A stretch of 64,000 nucleotides of DNA. Origin: Clostridium beijerinckii HUN142 (lineage in GTDB: Bacteria > Bacillota > Clostridia > Clostridiales > Clostridiaceae). The translations under genes were made by a program, and so were the position numbers. How positions within the stretch are numbered: position 1 is the stretch's first letter; each line of letters opens with the position of its first letter. Positions 35,255-43,566 of this stretch are shown here, piece by piece. A model generated the notes under the pieces. It made no database searches and was not told the DNA's origin. It saw nothing but the letters and a program-made list of their open reading frames with translations. The DNA lies in contig NZ_JHXK01000009.1 of assembly GCF_000621745.1 (NCBI RefSeq), positions 186,001 through 250,000 of the forward strand. The letters run 5' to 3'.

Positions 35255-35950
35255 TTAATAAACTTGCTTTTGAGCTGTTATCAATGTTGATAGTGTTACT
35301 TTAATCATGTAATAAATCGATTTTAGTGGTGTTATGGATGACTTTCCTTCATATCTTTGCCTCATATTTACACCAATCTCTTTAACCTTCAAGCCATTTT
35401 TGTATGCATATACTATAGTTTCAACTTCTGGATAATCCTTTGGATAGTATTTTGCAAAAAGCTCTATTGCCTTTTTATTTATTAATCTGTATCCAGAAGT
35501 AGTATCATAATAATTACTTCCACATAGCAACGAAACTAATTTAGAAAAATATTTTATTCCCATTCCTCTAAATATACTTGGTATATAATTGGATTTCTCT
35601 ACAAACCTTGAACCTATAATCATATCGAAATTGCCCTTTTCCATTTGTTTAACTAAATTTTCTAAATCCTTTGGATCATGCTGACCATCACCATCTATCT
35701 GCACAGCTATATCATATCCCTTATTTAATGCATAGATATAACCAGTCTGAACAGCTCCCCCAATCCCTAAGTTTTCATTTAAATTTATTACTTCTGCTCC
35801 TGCCTTTTTTGCTTCAAAATATGTATTATCTTTAGAACCATCATTAACTACAATGACATCCGCAAATACATTATTATTTCTTATTGAAGTTATTACATTA
35901 TAAATATTTTTTTCTTCATTATAAGCTGGTATTATAATCAAACACTTCAT
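35255..35950 (-). CDS. Glycosyltransferase family 2, polyprenyl-phosphate sugar synthase type, 231 aa
   Basis: A cytoplasmic GT-A enzyme of the DPM1 type. CLIIIPAYNEEKNIYNVI opens the fold, VVNDGSKDNT is the nucleotide-binding turn, AVQIDGDGQHDPKDL carries the metal-binding DxD, and GSRFVEKSNYIPSIFRGMG and YDTTSGYRLINKKAI are typical. There are no C-terminal transmembrane helices, so it is the short form. It likely loads a sugar onto undecaprenyl phosphate for the carrier and GT39 transferase encoded downstream. First gene of the operon; AAGGAGAG precedes the ATG. Confidence 0.87.
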   Translation of the reverse strand: MKCLIIIPAYNEEKNIYNVITSIRNNNVFADVIVVNDGSKDNTYFEAKKAGAEVINLNENLGIGGAVQTGYIYALNKGYDIAVQIDGDGQHDPKDLENLVKQMEKGNFDMIIGSRFVEKSNYIPSIFRGMGIKYFSKLVSLLCGSNYYDTTSGYRLINKKAIELFAKYYPKDYPEVETIVYAYKNGLKVKEIGVNMRQRYEGKSSITPLKSIYYMIKVTLSTLITAQKQVY

Positions 35951-36210
35951 TACTTTACTCTCCTTTTTCCTTGATCTGCTATAACTTAATTTTAATTATC
36001 AAAATTAAAGAACTATTTATTAAATTTATGAAGAAATTATGAAGTTCATCTTTGGCCTACAATCTATAGATATAAATCTGTAGTTTTCAGAAATAGAGCA
36101 TTTAACAGGAACTTAAAATCATATATATGTTGCAATAAATTACATAACGAAAACCTTCTGAATAATACATTCATCAATCAAAAAGTCTATATTCTCCTGT
36201 GAAATGAGAA

Positions 36211-36249
36211 AGCCCCATGAAAATCTAAATTTTAGATTTTCATGGGGCT
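36211..36249 (-). terminator. Perfect hairpin, probable terminator of the flavoprotein operon
   Basis: AGCCCCATGAAAATCTAAA and its exact complement form a 19-base stem with almost no loop. It lies 130 bases after the flavoprotein stop. The minus-strand tail is TTCTCATTT, so termination may be only partial. Confidence 0.65.
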
Positions 36250-36270
36250 TATAGATATCCAATTTAAGAA

Positions 36271-36340
36271 TTAAACTTATTAGATGAACATATTTACAAA
36301 ATTGCTAGAACTTTAAGCTAATATCTTAACTAGAAATCAT
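36271..36340. repeat. Dispersed repeat segment (copy A)
   Basis: This 70-base stretch matches 52100-52169 with roughly eight differences (shared core GAACATATTTACAAAATTGC). The bases just before it (36251-36270) also match about 59753-59772. Confidence 0.75.
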
Positions 36341-36377
36341 ACTATTTCAAATCCACCACAAAAGCAATTAAGCTTTT

Positions 36378-37835
36378 CTATTCTTCTGTAAAGTGCTCTT
36401 TTATATATTTAACTGAATTTTCACCAGCCATTCTGCCTGAATTTAAGGCAAATCCTAATGAGTTTCCTGGAAGAATAAATGCATAGTCTGGATTATATAA
36501 AGAGTTTGCATCTGTTCCTGCTGCAAATAATCCTGGTACTACATTAGATTCTGCATCCATTGCTTGTGTCTTATAGTTAATTTTAATTCCACCTGCACTA
36601 CCATATGCACTTGGAGCAAATTTTAAAGCATAATATTTTGGACCTATTAATGGTTTTAAATATTTTGGATTTTTATTGAATATGTTATCTCTTGATTTGC
36701 AAGCTTCATTATAATCATTTATTGTTTTTACAAGACCTTCTTTATCAATTCCTGCTTTTTCTGCTAATTCTTCAATGGAATCTGCTATGAATAAAATATC
36801 ATTTCCGTTTTTAATAAATTCATTCATTTCTTGCTTGAAATCATCCATACTAATATTTGAAGTTACAACATTTATTAGCTCTAAACCGTTTTTCTCATAA
36901 TATTTCATAATGCTATCATCTATAATTGAAAATACAGTTTTACTTTTTTGCTTACAGATAGCATTAACTGAAAATACAGGATTTTCAACTACAGCTTCAT
37001 CATAGAATCTTTCACCATCTAGATTTACAAAAACATTTGGTTGTCTAAATGGAAGTTCGATTGGAGCATATCCACCTGTATTAGGTGCAAAGAAAACTAA
37101 TTCTAAGTCCATTGTGTCTTTTGCTGCCCCAGCTTCCCATGCCATTTTAATTCCATCTCCTGTAAGTCCTGGAATTCTATATGAAAATAAATCTTTTCCC
37201 CATTCAAATCCTGTATACTTTTTAATAAATTCAGGATTATCACCAAATCCTCCTGTTGCAATAATAACTGCTGAGCCATATGCTTCAATTTCACCATCTT
37301 TATCTTTTGCAACTACGCCTATTACTTCTCCATTATCTTTAATTAAACTTTGAATTGGTGATTCTAAACAAATTTTAACTCCTAATTCTTCTGCTCTGTC
37401 TGTCATTGCTTTGATCATTGTAGCAGCGGCTCTAAGACCAGGCGCTCCTGTCTTTGGCTGAACAATATGCCAAGTTGCTTCTGAACCCGGGAAATATTTT
37501 GATGGTAGTGCAAATTTTACACCCATATCTTCTAGCCATTCAATTGTACTTGCTGATTTATAAATATAATCTTTTACAAGTCTTGCGTCTGCGCGCCAGT
37601 GAGTATAATCCATGAATTTTTGAAAAGCTGCTTCTCTTGTACAGTCAATAAGTCTTTCCTTTTGCATTTTAGTCTCTACACCTAAAGGACCCATTGCCAT
37701 ATTAGCGCATCCACCAGTAGTATTTGCTTTTTCAAACACTATAACTTCAGCCCCTTGTTCTGCAGCTGCAATTGCTGCTGCAAGTCCTGCTGCTCCTCCA
37801 CCTACGATAATTACATCTGATTCCATTTCACGCAT
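36378..37835 (-). CDS. FAD-dependent fumarate-reductase/succinate-dehydrogenase-like flavoprotein, 485 aa
   Basis: An FAD_binding_2 flavoprotein: the dinucleotide fold is DVIIVGGGAAGLAAAIAAAEQG (residues 6-27), then the family's TTGGCANMAMGP turn, an IATGGFGDN segment, and a C-terminal FAD loop NPDYAFILPGNSLGFALNSG. It has no signal peptide, no FMN-bind domain and no heme motif, so it works in the cytoplasm. The C-terminal substrate arginine expected near the HGANR-type motif of true fumarate reductases is not seen, so another ene or ketone substrate is likely. Last gene of the MerR-controlled operon; AGGAGG precedes the ATG. Confidence 0.82.
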   Translation of the reverse strand: MREMESDVIIVGGGAAGLAAAIAAAEQGAEVIVFEKANTTGGCANMAMGPLGVETKMQKERLIDCTREAAFQKFMDYTHWRADARLVKDYIYKSASTIEWLEDMGVKFALPSKYFPGSEATWHIVQPKTGAPGLRAAATMIKAMTDRAEELGVKICLESPIQSLIKDNGEVIGVVAKDKDGEIEAYGSAVIIATGGFGDNPEFIKKYTGFEWGKDLFSYRIPGLTGDGIKMAWEAGAAKDTMDLELVFFAPNTGGYAPIELPFRQPNVFVNLDGERFYDEAVVENPVFSVNAICKQKSKTVFSIIDDSIMKYYEKNGLELINVVTSNISMDDFKQEMNEFIKNGNDILFIADSIEELAEKAGIDKEGLVKTINDYNEACKSRDNIFNKNPKYLKPLIGPKYYALKFAPSAYGSAGGIKINYKTQAMDAESNVVPGLFAAGTDANSLYNPDYAFILPGNSLGFALNSGRMAGENSVKYIKEHFTEE

Positions 37836-37896
37836 ATTTGTTACCTCCTAAATTTAATTAATGATTAAAAAATATATATTAATTTTTGATTATGAG

Positions 37897-39141
37897 CTAT
37901 TTTCTTCGTCTTCTTCCAAGTCCAAGGCCTTTCTTTTCACCTAAAGCACCTTCATCAAAGCTTCCAACTTCTATTGGTTCTGATGGTAATTTAGGCTTTA
38001 CTGAGCCATATCTCTTTACTGCTTTTACGCTGCATATCTCTTCACATTTTTTGCATTTATCACAACAATCCATATCAATTATATGAATTAAATTATTTCC
38101 ACCTTTTATTGCTTTTTGAGGACAATCCATACAATCGCCACACCCATTACAAACCTTTGGATCTATAAAATAATTAGCATAAGCTATACAATTTAGTGTA
38201 CTACAAATTTTTCTATCAATATGCTTTTCAAATTCATCTCTAAATTTATTAATAGCTGTATATAATGGATTAGAAGCGCTTCTTCCAAAATCACACAAAG
38301 TCCCAATTTTAATTGTTTCACTTAACCGGATAGCTAAACTAATGTCACTCTCTTTTCCTTTTCCTTCAGTTGCATCCTTAATGATTTTGTATAATTGGTA
38401 AATCCCTTCCCTGCAATATACACATTTCCCGCAGGTCTCTTTGCTATTATCTAGCATTTTTTGAGTTACCCAATTCACAACACACGTATCTACGTTATAA
38501 ACTTCTATTTTTGATACTTCTACCATTGTCCCATTTCCCATTAAACTTGAATATAAGAATGGAGTATCTAATTCTTCTTCTGTGAAAACAGCACCTGTAT
38601 TTCCACCTACCTGCACGAACTTTATTGCTTTTTCAGATTCAGTTCCGCCACCATATTCACTTATAATTTCCTTTAAAGATGTTCCAAATGGAATTTCATA
38701 GATTCCAGGATTTCTAACATCTCCAGCTATTGAAATAATCTTTTTATGGATATAATTTTCTTCAAATGAATTCTTAAGGGCATACATTGTTTCTGCATTA
38801 TGTACTAATGTTATTTCATTAAATACATCTTTTTCAAAAGCTTTCTTATTCCCAACTAGCACTACTTCTATTGCATATGATTCTAATTGCATTTTGAAAT
38901 TACTATAACATTCACTAAGATAAATTTTAACTTTTTCTATCCCTAATTCCTTTTGGCATATTTTAATTCCATCAATAACCTTACTTATGTGCTGTTCTAA
39001 TAAATATCTTATATTTTCACTTTGACTATTATCTTCAATAAAAAGACATGCTAATTCTTCCCATTCCCTGCTTTGCCATCTATCTATAAGATTAGTATTT
39101 TTTATTCCATGTCCTGATATTTTTATATTTTCTGCTAGCAT
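37897..39141 (-). CDS. NuoF-like iron-sulfur protein lacking the NADH/FMN module, 414 aa
   Basis: Residues 1-130 do not carry the glycine-rich GRGGAGFPTG motif of NuoF/HydB FMN-NADH domains and may be a degenerate form. An SLBB-like domain follows (ISIAGDVRNPGIYEIPFGTSL), then the NuoF C-terminal cluster domain (SKETCGKCVYCREGIYQLYKI), and finally two ferredoxin-type [4Fe-4S] motifs (CNGCGDCMDCPQKAI and CDKCKKCEEICSVKAV). The end is basic (GLGRRRRK). It probably wires the GltD-like subunit to the flavoprotein by electron transfer. Middle gene of the operon, spaced 13 and about 60 bases from its neighbours. Confidence 0.8.
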   Translation of the reverse strand: MLAENIKISGHGIKNTNLIDRWQSREWEELACLFIEDNSQSENIRYLLEQHISKVIDGIKICQKELGIEKVKIYLSECYSNFKMQLESYAIEVVLVGNKKAFEKDVFNEITLVHNAETMYALKNSFEENYIHKKIISIAGDVRNPGIYEIPFGTSLKEIISEYGGGTESEKAIKFVQVGGNTGAVFTEEELDTPFLYSSLMGNGTMVEVSKIEVYNVDTCVVNWVTQKMLDNSKETCGKCVYCREGIYQLYKIIKDATEGKGKESDISLAIRLSETIKIGTLCDFGRSASNPLYTAINKFRDEFEKHIDRKICSTLNCIAYANYFIDPKVCNGCGDCMDCPQKAIKGGNNLIHIIDMDCCDKCKKCEEICSVKAVKRYGSVKPKLPSEPIEVGSFDEGALGEKKGLGLGRRRRK

Positions 39142-39154
39142 TTTTTCACCACCT

Positions 39155-41263
39155 TTACTTCACCTTATATTCAGTCCAGAATTTTGCCTTTGTAAGTTTT
39201 GGACGCAAATCACATTGAAGGCATCTAGAAGCCTCGCATTGTGCAGTTTTTGTATCAAATCCCACTGTCATTAAATTGAAATTATTTATTCTTTTATCAA
39301 CTGGAACACATTTATAATTACTACATTCCTTTTTAGCAAAATCTTCTTCCATTCCTATCATTGGATCTAAAGGCTGTTCAGATGATAAGACTTCATCTAT
39401 AACTCCATCTCCACCTAAATATTTATCAATACTTGATACGGCTTTTCTTGCTCCTGCTATTGCCTGAATTACAGATGCTGTTCCTGTCACTGCATCTCCA
39501 ACAGCAAAGATTCCAGCTTCATTAGTTTTATAACAATCGTCAATATTTACTAGACCTCTTCCGTTAAGCTCAATTTCTTTAAATGCTCCAAGGTCTGCTC
39601 TTTGGCCTGTTGCAAAAATTATCATTTCACCTTTGATTAAATGTTCTGAGTTCTCTTTTATATTTAATATTAATTTCTTATTCTCATCAAAGTGGAAATC
39701 TTCAACTTCCTGACATACTATCCCAGAAGCATTCCCATCATTATCTTCAATTTTTACAAATGTTCTGCTATTGTAAATTTGAATTCCTTCTTCAATTGCT
39801 TCTTCAATTTCTTCATCACTAGCAGTCATGTTTCCTTTTCCTTCTAAACAAACAACTGCAACACTTTCAGCTCCTAATCTCTTTGCTGATCTTGCACAAT
39901 CAAATGCCACATTTCCTCCACCCAAAACAACAACTGATTTCTTCATTTCAACGTCTATATCTATCAAATCTCTTCTTAAAAAATCAATATTTACATATAC
40001 ATCTTTCAAATCAGACCCAGGGATTGGAATTCTTACACCTTTATCTGTTCCTATAGCAATTACAACTGCATCATAATTCTCTTTTAATTCTTTTAAAGAT
40101 TCTACCTTACTGTTAGTAATAATATTAACTCCTGCTTCACGAATTACATCTATTTCAGATTCTACAACTTCTTTAGGAAGTCTATAATCTGGAATACCTG
40201 CTGAAAGCATCCCTCCTGCTACTGGGAGCTTTTCATATACATCTACTGCATGTCCAAGTTTTGCAAGATAGTAAGCTGTTGTAAGCCCTGCTGGCCCTGA
40301 TCCAATAATCGCAGCTTTCTTGTCAGTTTTATCCTTTTTAAATGATTTATCTTTCCACTTATAAGAATCAGTTTCAGCTGCAAATCTTTTTAATTCACGT
40401 ATTGAAACAGCTCCATTTATATCTTTTCTTCTACATGCAGATTCACAAAAACGCATACATACAAGACCTAATGATTTAGGAAATGGTGCTTTTTCACGAA
40501 TTACTGCTGCTGCTTCATCAAAATTTCCGTCCTTTATGTAACGAACATATTTAGGAACATTAATTCCTGCTGGACATTCATGCTTACATGGAACTAATAC
40601 ATCATCTCTATTTCCATCTTTGAATACACCTTTTTTATCTTGAAGAGCCCCTGTTGGACATACTTCAACGCAAGCCCCACAAAAACGGCAGTTTGCATCT
40701 GATAATGATAATCCATTTTTAACTCCAACATAAATTCTATCTTCTTCATTTTTATCATAATCTAAAATTCCAACACCTCTGATATCATGGCATGCCCTTA
40801 CACATCTGCCACATGCTACACATCGGTTTAAATCTCTAATAATTAATGGGTTTTCTGTTTCAACAGGAACAGCATTAAGAGTTCTTCTTAATCTTGAAGT
40901 ACTGACACCTAAATATTGAATTAATGATTGCAATTCGCATTTTAAATACTTTGGACATGTAGTACAATCGTCTACATGGTTAGCAAGCATCAGTTCCATT
41001 GATAATCTTCTCATCTCATCAAGTTTTTCTGATTTTGTTTTAACAACCATTCCTTCTTCAATTTTTGTGGTACATGCTGTTTGTATATCATTTTTTCCTG
41101 ATATTTCAACTACACATAATTTGCATCCCCCAACATCATGAAGATCTGGATGATGGCAAAGATGTGGAATATAAATATCAGCATCTTCAGCTACTTGCAT
41201 AATTGTTTTATTTTCATCAGCGCATAATTCTATATTATCTATTATGACTTTTATACTACTCAT
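39155..41263 (-). CDS. NuoG-like ferredoxin domain fused to GltD/NfnB-like NAD(P) oxidoreductase, 702 aa
   Basis: Residues 1-75 are a plant-type [2Fe-2S] domain (YIPHLCHHPDLHDVGGCKLCVVE). A His/Cys cluster site (HVDDCTTCPKYLKCELQ) and two [4Fe-4S] motifs (CVACGRCVRAC, CRFCGACVEVC) follow, as in NuoG and HndD. From about 225 a GltD/NfnB module takes over: a helical CxxxC region, FAD-binding AAIIGSGPAGLTTAYYLAKLG, NAD(P)-binding VVVLGGGNVAFDCARSAKRLG and the closing GIFAVGDAVTG. It likely oxidises NAD(P)H for the operon's other subunits. ATG at 41263 follows GGAGG; a TTG four codons earlier overlaps that site and is rejected. Confidence 0.85.
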   Translation of the reverse strand: MSSIKVIIDNIELCADENKTIMQVAEDADIYIPHLCHHPDLHDVGGCKLCVVEISGKNDIQTACTTKIEEGMVVKTKSEKLDEMRRLSMELMLANHVDDCTTCPKYLKCELQSLIQYLGVSTSRLRRTLNAVPVETENPLIIRDLNRCVACGRCVRACHDIRGVGILDYDKNEEDRIYVGVKNGLSLSDANCRFCGACVEVCPTGALQDKKGVFKDGNRDDVLVPCKHECPAGINVPKYVRYIKDGNFDEAAAVIREKAPFPKSLGLVCMRFCESACRRKDINGAVSIRELKRFAAETDSYKWKDKSFKKDKTDKKAAIIGSGPAGLTTAYYLAKLGHAVDVYEKLPVAGGMLSAGIPDYRLPKEVVESEIDVIREAGVNIITNSKVESLKELKENYDAVVIAIGTDKGVRIPIPGSDLKDVYVNIDFLRRDLIDIDVEMKKSVVVLGGGNVAFDCARSAKRLGAESVAVVCLEGKGNMTASDEEIEEAIEEGIQIYNSRTFVKIEDNDGNASGIVCQEVEDFHFDENKKLILNIKENSEHLIKGEMIIFATGQRADLGAFKEIELNGRGLVNIDDCYKTNEAGIFAVGDAVTGTASVIQAIAGARKAVSSIDKYLGGDGVIDEVLSSEQPLDPMIGMEEDFAKKECSNYKCVPVDKRINNFNLMTVGFDTKTAQCEASRCLQCDLRPKLTKAKFWTEYKVK

Positions 41264-41280
41264 GTTAACCTCCAATTTTC

Positions 41281-41310
41281 TTGACTCTTGTACAAAAGTT
41301 ACTTTATACT
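41281..41310 (+). promoter_or_regulatory. Promoter of the MerR-type regulator gene
   Basis: TTGACT (41281-41286) and TATACT (41305-41310) are 18 bases apart on the plus strand. The start would fall within or beside the dyad at 41324-41338, implying autorepression. Confidence 0.6.
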
Positions 41311-41313
41311 ATT

Positions 41314-41344
41314 AATATAAACGTTGCCATAATGGTAAAGTCAA
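41314..41344 (-). promoter_or_regulatory. MerR-type promoter with 19-bp spacer and operator dyad
   Basis: On the minus strand TTGACT (41339-41344) and TATATT (41314-41319) are 19 bases apart, the over-long spacer typical of MerR-activated promoters. The dyad TTGCCAT-A-ATGGTAA (41324-41338, one mismatch) lies inside the spacer. It faces the redox operon. Confidence 0.8.
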
Positions 41345-41362
41345 TAGTGGAGTGTGAAAAAA

Positions 41363-42181
41363 ATGACAAATCTATATACAATAGGTGAAGTATCTCGTTA
41401 TATGAACATATCAACTAAGATATTACGCCATTACGATCATTTAAATTTGCTAAAACCTTGCTATATTTCACCAGACACTAAATATAGATATTTTAGTTAT
41501 GATCAACTTTTTATAATTGATGTAATTCGATATTTAAATAAAACTCTGTTAATTCCATTAGAAGATATCAAAAATATACTTGATGAAAATAAAGATTATG
41601 ATAAACTATTAACATTTTTAGAGTCTCATAAGGAACAGTTAGATAAAAAGATAGCTGCTATCGAATATTCAAAGCAGCTTACAGATAGTATGATATCTGA
41701 TATAAAAGAATTGAAAAAATCTCCAAAAAAAATTGAGACCTATGAACAATATCTAATGAGCAGAAATTTTTATTATCTTGAGCTCAATACTTCTATTTAT
41801 GATATTGATAAATATGTAACTAGGCATATAACTAATATTACTAATATAGATATTACAGAATACAACACTATGTGTTTACTATTCTCCTTATCAGAATATA
41901 TGAAGACTAAAACTTTAAATGTCAAAGGTTTTGGGGTATTCTCTGAGAAAAAAATTCCTCAATTAAAATTTAAAAATTTGCGTGAAGGTCGATATATTAA
42001 TCAAAGCTTTATTTATTCAGAAGAAAATACTATGTCCGCAATAAACAACATAACTAAGTACGCTGATATAAAAAATATGAAACTTGATGATACAGCTTTT
42101 TTAGTCTCAAAGATGGTAGATTTATCTGTTTCCTCAAAGTATGATTATTTAATGGAGCTTCAAATAATGCATCATATGTAA
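41363..42181 (+). CDS. MerR family regulator with ligand-binding C-terminus, 272 aa
   Basis: The N-terminal winged helix is typical: YTIGEVSRYMNISTKILRHYDHLNLLKP, then YRYFSYDQLFIIDVIRYLNKT. A dimerisation coiled coil spans about 85-125 (FLESHKEQLDKKIAAIEYSKQL). The remaining 140 residues look like a BmrR/GyrI-type sensing domain, so a small hydrophobic effector is likely; there is no metal-binding cysteine set. ATG at 41363 has GGAG ten bases upstream; GTG at 41354 is too close to it. Divergent from the redox operon and very likely its activator. Confidence 0.87.
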   Translation: MTNLYTIGEVSRYMNISTKILRHYDHLNLLKPCYISPDTKYRYFSYDQLFIIDVIRYLNKTLLIPLEDIKNILDENKDYDKLLTFLESHKEQLDKKIAAIEYSKQLTDSMISDIKELKKSPKKIETYEQYLMSRNFYYLELNTSIYDIDKYVTRHITNITNIDITEYNTMCLLFSLSEYMKTKTLNVKGFGVFSEKKIPQLKFKNLREGRYINQSFIYSEENTMSAINNITKYADIKNMKLDDTAFLVSKMVDLSVSSKYDYLMELQIMHHM

Positions 42182-42185
42182 ATAT

Positions 42186-42335
42186 CCCAACTAAGACCTA
42201 AACTTATGCATATGAATCGCCAAAATGGAGATTATGCTGTTATTCCAGTTTCTAATGAAACATTTCACAAAAGCATAATTCTTATTTCTAGTTGAGATAT
42301 ATTTCATGGTATAAATCTGCTTATAATTAGTTTAT
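42186..42335 (+). repeat. Dispersed intergenic repeat, copy 1
   Basis: This stretch matches 46471-46620 along about 140 bases with many scattered differences (shared blocks ACTTATGCATAT and AACATTTCACAAAAGCATAA). Its head CCAACTAAGA-C-T-AACTTATG is also the inverted tail of the element at 52.1-52.4 kb. Confidence 0.75.
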
Positions 42336-42459
42336 CTATATGTAAAACCAATATTTCTACATTTCATACAAAGAATTTCATTTTATTACATTATTTATGA
42401 AATCTGTATAATTATGTTGTATAATATGAAATAACTAATTAATTATAAGGGGAGATAGT

Positions 42460-43281
42460 ATGAACAGAGAAATAATCAATTCACTAAAAGATGTACTTCC
42501 ATTACTTAAAGACATGCTTAGAGAAGACATTGCCATATCAATTACAGATACTGAAAAATTTATAGCTTATTATCCCAATGAAAAAATACCAATGAAATTA
42601 AGTGTAGGCGATAAGATACAAGAAGGTGATCCATATCTAGAAGCAATGAGAACTAAAAAAGTCACTTCAAATATTTTACCAAAAGAGATATTTGGATTTG
42701 TATTCCAGGGCATATGCTATCCACTTATTGATGATAGTGGCAATGTCTTTGGAGCTGTTGGTGTTGCCAAAAGCCTTGAAAAGCAGGCAATTATTCAGGA
42801 GTCTTCTGAAAACATTTTCAATTCTATGGAGCAAACTAATGCAGGTCTTGAAGAAATAGCAAGTTCTTCTCAAAAATTGGCTTCAACTATAACTAACGTA
42901 GTAAATTATACAAAAGCTACTAATAAAAAGTTAGAAGATATAGATTCAATACTTATATCAATTCAAAATATTGCTTCTCAATCTAATTTGCTAGCGTTAA
43001 ATGCCGCTATAGAAGCTGCTAGAGCAAGTGATGCTGGCCGTGGATTTAGTGTAGTTGCAAACGAGATGAAAAAATTAGCACTACTTAGTAGTGAGTCAGG
43101 TAAGAGAATATCAGACATTATGTCTCAAATAAAAGAGTCTATATTACATATTGAAAGCGAAATATCAGAATCAAGCTTAACTGCTGATTCACAAGCTGCT
43201 GCTACAGAAGAAATAACTGCTTCAATTGGAGAAATAACAAGCTCCACTGAAAAATTAAAAAATATTGCAACAATAAAATAA
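42460..43281 (+). CDS. Soluble methyl-accepting chemotaxis-type signalling protein, 273 aa
   Basis: There is no transmembrane helix. Residues 1-115 form a small PAS-like sensor ([20 protein letters not shown] and [22 protein letters not shown]), and 120-273 the MCP signalling hairpin with the conserved tip [37 protein letters not shown]. The family's closing NxxAA-type tail is absent and the protein is short, but the frame ends cleanly. It may report a cytoplasmic redox or metabolite signal to CheA. GGGGAGA precedes the ATG. It stands alone between repeat copies. Confidence 0.85.
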   Translation: MNREIINSLKDVLPLLKDMLREDIAISITDTEKFIAYYPNEKIPMKLSVGDKIQEGDPYLEAMRTKKVTSNILPKEIFGFVFQGICYPLIDDSGNVFGAVGVAKSLEKQAIIQESSENIFNSMEQTNAGLEEIASSSQKLASTITNVVNYTKATNKKLEDIDSILISIQNIASQSNLLALNAAIEAARASDAGRGFSVVANEMKKLALLSSESGKRISDIMSQIKESILHIESEISESSLTADSQAAATEEITASIGEITSSTEKLKNIATIK

Positions 43282-43305
43282 TTTAAATTTATTTATAGAT
43301 AACCA

Positions 43306-43380
43306 AATTAAGGCCTGAACTTATGCATATAACTCGCCGAAATGAAAACATACTTTTGTTCCGAAAATCTATGAAAATAC
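43306..43380 (+). repeat. Dispersed intergenic repeat, short divergent copy
   Basis: GGCCTGAACTTATGCATATA and the later TTTTGTTCCGAAAA-TCTATGAAAATA match both the 42186/46471 family at the front and the reverse complement of 52300-52375 further in, linking the two families. Confidence 0.65.
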
Positions 43381-43484
43381 AGTAAAGCCTTATTTATAAA
43401 CTTTACTGTATTTTATACAAGCTATTTACCTTATCGTCAAGTATATCCCAATATACAAAGATACATATTGAATTAAAAATAAAA

Positions 43485-43523
43485 ATGCCTCCTATGATAA
43501 TTTTATTTTTCATAGAAAGCCAT
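43485..43523 (-). terminator. Terminator of the gluzincin peptidase gene
   Basis: GCCTCCTATGA and TCATAGAAAGCC pair imperfectly around an A/T loop; the minus strand continues ATTTTTATTTTTAA. Confidence 0.65.
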
Positions 43524-43566
43524 TATTTCTATTAGATTGCAAACTATCTACATCCTCTTAACTATT

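Larger units (their letters stand above)
35951..36377. other. Intergenic region with terminator hairpin and repeat segment
   Basis: No gene. Contains a perfect 19-bp hairpin (36211-36249) and the repeat segment 36251-36340, which reappears near 52.1 kb. Confidence 0.6.

Noticed and set aside
37103..37312. Same-strand frame of 69 codons inside the flavoprotein gene
   Set aside because: Out-of-frame overlap within a conserved FAD-binding region; lysine/glutamine-rich shadow.
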